NCBI GenBank assembly: GCA_030848925.1
Contig: JANFFA010000001.1
Coordinates: forward strand, 744,001-808,000
DNA length: 64,000 bases
Source: Rhodalgimonas zhirmunskyi
GTDB lineage: Bacteria; Pseudomonadota; Alphaproteobacteria; Rhodobacterales; Rhodobacteraceae
Direction of reading: 5' to 3'
Shown here piece after piece: positions 9,575-15,792 of the stretch. A program made the translations under genes and the position numbers. The notes beneath the pieces were generated by a model. The model ran no database searches. It had not been told where the DNA came from and saw only the letters and a program-made list of their open reading frames with translations. Position 1 is the stretch's first letter, and every line of letters starts with the position of its first letter.

Positions 9575-10939
9575 TTACGAGGCGGTAATCAGCCCGACAA
9601 TGGCGGCTTCGTTCACCCACAGGGCCACCCCGATCAACACCAGCCCGACCAGCGCCATCAGCGCATCATGCGCCCGGTCCCACGCCCCCGTGCTGCGCGA
9701 AAGCCAGATCACTACCGGATAGGCCGCGATCATCGCAACCCCCTGCCCGACCAGCGCCCCGAACAGCCCGCCCAGCTCCAACCCGACAAACAGCATCCCC
9801 ACCATCAGCGCCGCCTTGCTGCCCGCAAGCACGAAAAACCGCTTACTATCCCCCGCCGCCAGCGCCGCCTGATCATAGGTCAGCGCGATGATCTGGGGCA
9901 CCTGCGCACAGGCGATCACCACCGTCACCGCCCCCGCCATCGCATAGCGCGGGTCATACATCAGATCGACGATCCAGACCCCGCCCAGCGCCAGCACACT
10001 CACCAACGCCAACAGTGCGCCCGACACGATAAAGCGCATCTTGCGCAGGCGCGCGAAATTCTCGGGGCTCTCTTTTGGCGGCCATTCCCGGTAAATCGGG
10101 ATCAATATCCGCCGCACCAGCACCCCGCCCATCAACAGCGGGAAAGAGGCAAGGAAAAACCCAATGTTATAGACCCCGAACTGATCAAGGCTCAGGTATT
10201 TCCCGATCAACAGCTTGTCGGCCTGGCTCAGGAAAAATCCCGCCACGGTCGATAGGAAAATCCACTTGCCGAAATGGATCAACTCCTCCGCCGCCCGCTT
10301 TTCCCAGCGAAACCGGTTGCCCTGCCCCGGCAGGAACGCATTCAGCAGGATCAACTGCACGGCGGCCCCGAACACTCCCGAAATCACCAGCGCCCAAACC
10401 GATTGCAGCCACCACGCCAGCCCCACGGCGGCGACAATCCCGACCGTCTGGTTCACGATGTCCAGCAGGGTCAGCCGCCCCACCCGCAAATGCCGCTGCG
10501 CCGTGTCCAACCGCGTCGGGTTGAACCCCATCAGGATCAGCGTCAGCGCACTGACCGGCAACATATAGGCCAGCTCCGGCGCACCATAGAACACCGAAAC
10601 CGGCCAACTGATCGCACAGGCCACGGCGAACAGGCCAAACCCCCGCATCACCTGAATCGTCCACGCGGTATCGAGGAACTCCTGATCATCCCCGCGCTCC
10701 GACCGCATGATCGCGGGCGCGACCCCAACGTCGGAAAACTGCTGCAACCCCATCAGGAACACACTGATCAGCGCCATCATCCCGAATGCTTCGGGAAACA
10801 AAAGCCGCGTCAGGATCAGGTTCGACGCCAGCCGCAAGGCCTGATTGGTGCCAAAGCCAAAAATCGTCAGCCCCGCGCTGCGCAACGCCCGCGCCAGAAC
10901 GCTCTCGCCCTGCGTCACCCGTCTGAGCGTCGCGATCAT
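9575..10939 (-). CDS. Oligosaccharide flippase, Wzx-like (MOP superfamily)
   Basis: This 454-residue protein is very hydrophobic, with about 12 predicted membrane segments. Its N-terminal region (GFGTNQALRLASNLILTRLL, FGMMALISVF) is typical of polysaccharide-synthesis flippases, which move undecaprenyl-linked repeat units to the periplasm. I placed the start at ATG 10939, which overlaps the TGA of the upstream GT2 (ATGA); an ATG at 10954 gives five more residues. It shares the locus with five glycosyltransferases, a Wzy-like ligase/polymerase and an ExoY-type transferase, completing a Wzx/Wzy set. Export of a PKS/NRPS-decorated lipid is an alternative inference. Confidence 0.9.
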   Translation of the reverse strand: MIATLRRVTQGESVLARALRSAGLTIFGFGTNQALRLASNLILTRLLFPEAFGMMALISVFLMGLQQFSDVGVAPAIMRSERGDDQEFLDTAWTIQVMRGFGLFAVACAISWPVSVFYGAPELAYMLPVSALTLILMGFNPTRLDTAQRHLRVGRLTLLDIVNQTVGIVAAVGLAWWLQSVWALVISGVFGAAVQLILLNAFLPGQGNRFRWEKRAAEELIHFGKWIFLSTVAGFFLSQADKLLIGKYLSLDQFGVYNIGFFLASFPLLMGGVLVRRILIPIYREWPPKESPENFARLRKMRFIVSGALLALVSVLALGGVWIVDLMYDPRYAMAGAVTVVIACAQVPQIIALTYDQAALAAGDSKRFFVLAGSKAALMVGMLFVGLELGGLFGALVGQGVAMIAAYPVVIWLSRSTGAWDRAHDALMALVGLVLIGVALWVNEAAIVGLITAS

Positions 10940-11793
10940 CGCCCGCGGCTCCACTCCGTCGCCCGCCGCTTGCGCGCCGCCATCGCCACCCCGGCGTAAA
11001 CGCCGAAGCCCAGCGGATTGCGCGCGAACAGCATCAGTTTGTCCAACAGGGTCATGCGCGGCTTGTCATCGTTCTTCTTCAACTGCGGAAACCTCTCGAA
11101 CACCTCACGCACGCCTTTGTTCTGGCGCGCCCGCACCCGCACCAGCGCGTCCCACCCCTCGACCAATGGCCAGCGATAGGGCGCGTTGACCCCGATCCGC
11201 TCTTGCGGCGAAAAGATCAGCCGCACGAAAGTATCGTCGGAAATGATGTCGGGAAACTGCTTCCAGCGCCGCCGCCCCGCAGCGTTCACCGCGAACAGGC
11301 CACAGCCCGGCACGCCCGTGCGCATGAACGGCACATAGGCATAGGTCTTGGCATAAAGCTTCGTCACCAACGATTTCGCCGGTGCGATCACGCAGCGCCC
11401 GCTGACATAGGCGGGCCGCTTCACTTCCAGCGCCCGCCCGATCTGATCCAGCAGTTTCGGCGACAGCGTCACATCGGCATCAAGGTAAACCCGGTTGTCG
11501 AACTTCGCCGCCTTGTCACCCGCGTTCAGCGCATTGGGCTTGCCCCCCTTGGCCAGATCCAGCACCCGGAAATCCCAGCCCATCCTGCGAAACGCGCCCG
11601 CCCGCTCTCCGGCCACCTCGGCGGTCGCATCGCTACAGGCATTGGCCACCACGATCACCTCCACCGGCATCGGCAACGGGATGGAACCCGACCCCGCCCC
11701 CGGCTTCGGGTTCGACGCCAACAGGAAATCAAGACACCGCCCGATATACGCCTCTTCGTTCGAGGCGGGGATAATCACGCTCATACCGGGCAT
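10936..11793 (-). CDS. Family 2 glycosyltransferase
   Basis: This 285-residue GT2 has VIIPASNEEAYIGRCL at the N-terminus, VVANACSDAT (substrate loop), VYLDADVTLS (DxD) and SGRCVIAPA. It is soluble or peripheral, apart from a hydrophobic C-terminal stretch. I chose ATG 11793 because GGAGG lies 7 bases before it; the ATGs at 11784 and 11811 are less well placed. Its stop overlaps the start of the flippase, so translational coupling is likely. The sequence (SNEEAYIGRCLDFLLAS) is of the biofilm/EPS transferase type, but the donor sugar cannot be read from it. Confidence 0.88.
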   Translation of the reverse strand: MPGMSVIIPASNEEAYIGRCLDFLLASNPKPGAGSGSIPLPMPVEVIVVANACSDATAEVAGERAGAFRRMGWDFRVLDLAKGGKPNALNAGDKAAKFDNRVYLDADVTLSPKLLDQIGRALEVKRPAYVSGRCVIAPAKSLVTKLYAKTYAYVPFMRTGVPGCGLFAVNAAGRRRWKQFPDIISDDTFVRLIFSPQERIGVNAPYRWPLVEGWDALVRVRARQNKGVREVFERFPQLKKNDDKPRMTLLDKLMLFARNPLGFGVYAGVAMAARKRRATEWSRGR

Positions 11794-11920
11794 CGTTTTT
11801 CCTCCGCCCACGTCACGCGGCCTTGCGCCGCGCCTTGCAATCGGTGCACTGTCGGTCCCAAAGCGGCCCGATAAACGAACAACATCAAATTCTTACCCCA
11901 GTCTTTCAAAGGTCCGATCC
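11794..11920. promoter_or_regulatory. Divergent promoter region between GT2 and GT4
   Basis: This 127-bp gap separates the outward-reading GT2-flippase pair (minus) from the GT4 gene (plus) and should carry both promoters. I see GGAGG for the minus gene but no convincing -35/-10 pair. Confidence 0.35.
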
Positions 11921-13168
11921 GTGAGCGCCCCACAAAATTCCGGCCCAAAACCTCAGCCAGAAACTTGCCCGGAAACCGGCCCAAAAACCCTCGGCATCCT
12001 GATACCGCAATTCCCGGGACAGACCCATATTTTCTTTTGGCGTGAGATCCTTGAACTGGAAAAAATGGGCGTCAGTGTGGCGCTTTTCAGCACAAGACCG
12101 CCCCCACCCGGATTAATTTCGCACGACTGGTCCGACGCCGCCATCGCGCGCACCACCTATCTTGGCGATCTCTCGCCGCTCAATGCCGCTCTTGCGCTGC
12201 CCCGTATCCCGCTCGGCGCCCTCGGCGATGATCTCAGGCGCGAACCGCACGCCTTCCTGCGCGATGTGCTGATTGCGCTGCCCGCCGCCCGCCGCCTCGC
12301 GCTTGAGTGCCGCGCCCGCGGCATCACCCATGTTCACGCCCATTCCTGTGGCCGCGCCGCGCTGATCACCGCGCTGGCCAACCGCATCTGGGGCCTGTCC
12401 TATTCGCTCACCCTGCACGGGCCGCTTTCCGATTACGGCCCCGGACAGGGCTTCAAATGGCGCCATGCCGCCTTCGGCACGGTCATCACCCACAAGCTTG
12501 AACGCGAACTGGCCAAGGCCCTCGGCCCCGACCTGCCCGACCGCATGTTCCTCCAGCCGATGGGCGTCGATCCCGCCGCCCTCACCCGCAGCACGCCCTA
12601 CACGCCCCCCGACCCCGGCGCGCCGCTGCGGCTGTTCTCCTGCGGTCGCCTCAACGTCGTCAAAGGTCACCAAGACCTCGCCCAGGCCGTCGCCCTGCTC
12701 AAGCAACGCGGCATCGACGCAACGCTTGAAATCGCGGGCGAAGACGACGCCGGCGGCACCGGCTACCACGCCGCGTTGCAGGCCGAGATTGACCGCCTCG
12801 GCGTCTCTGACCGGGTCACGCTTCTGGGGGCAATCGACGCAGACGCCGTGCGCGACAAGCTCGAACAGGCCCACCTCTTCGCGCTTGCCTCATGGCACGA
12901 ACCCCTCGGCGTCGCCTATATGGAGGCGATGTCGATGGGCGTGCCCACCATCGGCACCGATGCCGGCGGCGTGCCCGAACTCATCACCTCGGGGCGCGAC
13001 GGGTTGCTCGTGCCACCCAAACGCCCCGACCTCCTCGCCGACACCATCGCCGCGCTGGCCGCCGACCCCACCCGGTGCCTCGCCCTGTCCGAACAAGGCC
13101 GCACACGGATCACCGAAAGCTTCTCCTCGGCACGCGGCGCGCAGACATTGGTCGAGGGGATCGGCTGA
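11921..13168 (+). CDS. Family 4 glycosyltransferase
   Basis: This 415-residue GT-B protein has an N-terminal acceptor domain (TLGILIPQFPGQTHIFFWRE, HVHAHSCGRAA, YSLTLHGPLSDYG) and a C-terminal donor domain (FSCGRLNVVKGHQDL; the E-x7-E region at EPLGVAYMEAMSMGVP). I put the start at GTG 11921 because the frame looks non-coding upstream of it and no ATG occurs before the conserved strand. The reading frame is open further upstream, back to 11495, where it overlaps the divergent GT2. It is the only plus-strand gene in this part of the locus. It probably adds one sugar of the repeat unit at the cytoplasmic membrane; sugar and linkage are unknown. Confidence 0.85.
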   Translation: MSAPQNSGPKPQPETCPETGPKTLGILIPQFPGQTHIFFWREILELEKMGVSVALFSTRPPPPGLISHDWSDAAIARTTYLGDLSPLNAALALPRIPLGALGDDLRREPHAFLRDVLIALPAARRLALECRARGITHVHAHSCGRAALITALANRIWGLSYSLTLHGPLSDYGPGQGFKWRHAAFGTVITHKLERELAKALGPDLPDRMFLQPMGVDPAALTRSTPYTPPDPGAPLRLFSCGRLNVVKGHQDLAQAVALLKQRGIDATLEIAGEDDAGGTGYHAALQAEIDRLGVSDRVTLLGAIDADAVRDKLEQAHLFALASWHEPLGVAYMEAMSMGVPTIGTDAGGVPELITSGRDGLLVPPKRPDLLADTIAALAADPTRCLALSEQGRTRITESFSSARGAQTLVEGIG

Positions 13169-13374
13169 ATATATCACTCTGCGGATTGCGGACATTCGCT
13201 ACGGTCGACCGAAACCTCCGCAAAGCGGACAGTGTTGCCTTTCGCTGCAAGTGCCGCATCTAAAGGTCGCTCGAATATCTGGTCCGCGGGCAAAGGGATA
13301 ACCTACTTTCGGTCGGAGCGTCAGGCGATAAAAACATCTGTGCCTTTGAGCTGACATAGTGACCGTCAGGCGAG
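13169..13374. other. Non-coding spacer with GCGGACA repeats
   Basis: No convincing gene is present. The 7-mer GCGGACA occurs at 13188-13194 and 13225-13231, and the stretch looks like decayed intergenic DNA. The part nearest the next gene is a promoter and is listed separately. Confidence 0.4.
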
Positions 13375-13416
13375 TTGATCTGGATCATCGAAGCACTCAC
13401 CGGCGGACCCTAATCT
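13375..13416 (+). promoter_or_regulatory. Fnr-type box with class II promoter geometry
   Basis: TTGAT-CTGG-ATCAT (13375-13388) matches the Fnr consensus TTGAT-N4-ATCAA at 9 of 10 defined positions. A -10-like TAATCT lies at 13411-13416. With a start at about 13423, the box centre (13381.5) falls at -41.5, the classic class II activator position. It precedes the lipoprotein gene by 58 bases. FnrL/Dnr-type regulators in this family use such boxes; which one acts here is unknown. Confidence 0.6.
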
Positions 13417-13446
13417 TCCCTGTGAAACCAAAAGAGAGCACAAATC

Positions 13447-13953
13447 ATGTGGTTGAGGCAAATGCACGTGGTCTCTGCGATGGTCACACTCGGGATGGGG
13501 GGGCTGCTATCGAGCTGCGGTGACTTTGTGGATAACGCGATGGGCATCAACGGGAGCCCCAATTGGAACGTCGCGATAAAGCTTGAGGGAAGCTGGGTGG
13601 GCCAACCAATCCCCGACATGGGGTTTCTCGTGAATTGTCTGCAAAAAGACTCCATGACCGAGGCTGAAATCCCCCACATTTCGATATTGATCGACGATGG
13701 AAAAGTGACAGGCGCGCTGACGTTTCATGATGGCGCTCGGTTGGATCTTCTGGGTAAGACTTGGGCGGGTGCTCCGCATACCGGCCATAACATCGTAAAA
13801 GGGAAGACTTTCTTTCAGGGTCGCGAAGTCGGAGTGTTTGATATGGAGCCCAATGGGCTTTCGGGCCGACTGGAAGTAGACATTTGGGATTTTGATCGTC
13901 CAGACACGGGAGCTAGCTGTGCCTTTTATAACGTCTTGGTGTCGCGAATATAG
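13447..13953 (+). CDS. Putative lipoprotein of unknown function
   Basis: This 168-residue protein starts with a short lipoprotein signal (MWLRQMHVVSAMVTLGMGG) and a lipobox LLSSC, so it should be a diacylated membrane lipoprotein. The mature part has no motif I recognise; it reads as a small beta-rich domain (PNWNVAIKLEGSWVG, VTGALTFHDGARLDLLG, GREVGVFDMEPNGLSGRLEV). Base composition is visibly lower in GC than the neighbours, and codons such as AAA, ATA and TTG are more frequent, which may mean recent acquisition. It stands alone, with an Fnr-like box upstream, so low-oxygen induction is the best hint to its role. Confidence 0.75.
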   Translation: MWLRQMHVVSAMVTLGMGGLLSSCGDFVDNAMGINGSPNWNVAIKLEGSWVGQPIPDMGFLVNCLQKDSMTEAEIPHISILIDDGKVTGALTFHDGARLDLLGKTWAGAPHTGHNIVKGKTFFQGREVGVFDMEPNGLSGRLEVDIWDFDRPDTGASCAFYNVLVSRI

Positions 13954-14350
13954 TAACAGCCGTTGCGACTGTGACAGGCCGATCAGTTTGGCCGACGTTC
14001 ACGCATCATGCAGCATCGGTCAAAGTGGCCTCTCTCCGGCCATTCGCTGCGTGCCTCACGGATGTATAATACCACCTGCATGACAGCCCGTGGGCGTGCC
14101 ATGCGCCTGACCGCGCACGTCCAACCGATACACCCTCATAGGCTCCCCCTCGAACCCCAACCGTTCGACCGAGACGCGCAGACACCATCGCCGTCACACG
14201 AAACGCGGCCCTGCCCTCTCTAGGCAAAGCCGCAATAGGATCACCATAACCTCTTCCCCGCCCATAGGACGCGGACGTTGGTCAGAGGGCAGGCCCGGTC
14301 CGGCGCCCGTCCGTCCCCGGGCCAGCGCCGCAGAGCTTCAGAGCAAACCC
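13954..14350. other. Non-coding gap with a gene remnant
   Basis: These 397 bases lie between two stop codons and contain no credible intact gene. The middle holds a decayed copy of the 3' end of the nearby SGNH/glycosidase gene (separate entry); the rest shows nothing recognisable. Confidence 0.6.
14119..14181 (-). pseudogene. Remnant of the SGNH/glycosidase gene C-terminus
   Basis: Read on the minus strand this stretch encodes RVSVERLGFEGEPMRVYRLD. The end of the large secreted protein reads LVSVERLEFEGEPTKVYRLE. By eye the two DNA segments (here and 15807-15863) agree at 49 of 57 positions. The open frame is lost just upstream, so only the tail survives. It suggests a second copy of that gene once lay here, or that a segmental duplication was broken around the MDR gene. 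Confidence 0.7.
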
Positions 14351-15463
14351 TTACTTCCAAGGCGTGACCAGATACTTCTCGCCCGTCTTCATCGCGCGGT
14401 AATCCATCACCGCGTCCTTGGTCAGCATCTCTTCAAGATCGACCCGTTTCTTGTAGTGGCTGGCGAAGGTCGTCGTCAGGTTGTCGAGCACGCGCTTGCG
14501 CATCCGTCCCATGGTCTCCATCCCGACCGATTGCAGGAACGGGAACAGAAGCCACCCCGACAGGGTCCAGCCAAATCCATAGCTCGGCGACAGGACCGTC
14601 GGGCTAACATCCAGACGCCCATAGATGAACATGCGCTTCTGCTGGGTCGAGCCATAGCGCGAATACTCGGTCATCTTGGTGACCGCGACCTGTTCCATCG
14701 CCTTGAAAACACGATCGACCGATTTGCCCCCGCCGATCGGATCGAACCCGTAAAACGCATCCGTCTCGTCGATCGCAGCCCGCAGGTTCTTGGTGAAATC
14801 CTCATCCGAGGAATTGACCACATGGCTCGCCCCGATCCCCTTGAGCAGTTCGACCTGCTGCTCCTTGCGCACGATATTGACCAGCCCGATGCCGTCTTCC
14901 TTGCAAATACGGGTCAGCATCTGGCCAAGGTTCGACGCCCCGACCGTATGCAGGATCGCGTCCTGCCCGTCCATCTTCGCATTCTCGGCAAAGCCCAGCG
15001 CCGTCATCGGATTGACGAAGCCGCTCGCGCCTTCCTCGGACGAATAATCCCCCAGAGGCAGGCACATGCCGGCATCCGCGATGCAATACTGGCTAAAGGC
15101 ATTGCCCGGCACACAGGCGACGCGCTGGCCCATCAGTGCCTTGGCCTTGTCGCCCTCCCCGGTGGCAACGACAGTGCCCGCACCCTCATTGCCCGCAGGC
15201 AGTTTCAGACCGTGGCGCGCCTTGGATCCCGCATTGAACGGCTCGGGCATAGTGGCGACGTATTTCCCGGGCGAATACTCGGCATTCTCAAGATCGGCCG
15301 CGCCGGTCAAAATGGCCAGATCCGACGGGTTGATCGGCGCCGCCTCCATCTTGACCAGCACCTGATTGCCAACAGGATCGGGAAAGGTCACGTCCTCGAT
15401 CGCGACGGTGAGGGTGCCATTGCTCTCCAGTGTCGTGAACAGCTGCTTGCCGGTGGTGCTCAT
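14351..15463 (-). CDS. Zinc-type MDR family oxidoreductase
   Basis: This 370-residue medium-chain dehydrogenase has a GroES-like N-terminal domain (VLVKMEAAPINPSDLAIL, LPAGNEGAGTVVATG) and a Rossmann domain with an atypical nucleotide loop (HTVGASNLGQMLTRICKEDG in place of GxGxxG). The structural zinc cysteines and the usual catalytic Cys/His pair are not evident, so it is closer to the quinone-reductase/enoyl-reductase branch and probably uses NADPH. Start ATG 15463 has GGAG 8 bases upstream. It sits between the secreted hydrolase gene and a remnant of that gene's 3' end, so it may be an insertion into the glycan locus. Substrate unknown. Confidence 0.85.
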   Translation of the reverse strand: MSTTGKQLFTTLESNGTLTVAIEDVTFPDPVGNQVLVKMEAAPINPSDLAILTGAADLENAEYSPGKYVATMPEPFNAGSKARHGLKLPAGNEGAGTVVATGEGDKAKALMGQRVACVPGNAFSQYCIADAGMCLPLGDYSSEEGASGFVNPMTALGFAENAKMDGQDAILHTVGASNLGQMLTRICKEDGIGLVNIVRKEQQVELLKGIGASHVVNSSDEDFTKNLRAAIDETDAFYGFDPIGGGKSVDRVFKAMEQVAVTKMTEYSRYGSTQQKRMFIYGRLDVSPTVLSPSYGFGWTLSGWLLFPFLQSVGMETMGRMRKRVLDNLTTTFASHYKKRVDLEEMLTKDAVMDYRAMKTGEKYLVTPWK

Positions 15464-15792
15464 ATCATTATCTCCATCTGTCGGATTAAGGGTGCAAGGA
15501 TGCTCGGATGCGCTCGGGCCACAGCCCCGGCGAGAGGGGCGAAAAACGACGCGTCCCCACGGCTCTATTCAACAGTAGCCCCATCCAAGCAGGGTTCCCC
15601 CCGTACTGAGCATAGCTCCTCGGGCTGGCGCAACCCATATGGCCCCGTGGCTGCCGCCTGACCCATTGAACGGCACGTCACTTTGCAAGATGCAGCTCGG
15701 TGATCACCCCAACGGGCGGCGTCACCGCCTCGATCTCCGCGCCTCCGGGCGGGCCAGAAACGTGAAGCGAATCCAGCAAGACCCGCGCCCCC
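15464..15792. other. Gap with a possible frame-shifted tail of the upstream gene
   Basis: The 329-bp gap lies between the secreted-hydrolase stop and the MDR start on the minus strand. Directly beyond that stop, in a shifted frame, 15678-15790 reads GARVLLDSLHVSGPPGGAEI and onwards to ITELHLAK before a TGA. This looks like real protein sequence. The stop is flanked by GGGG and GGGGG runs. The rest is leader of the MDR gene. Confidence 0.4.
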
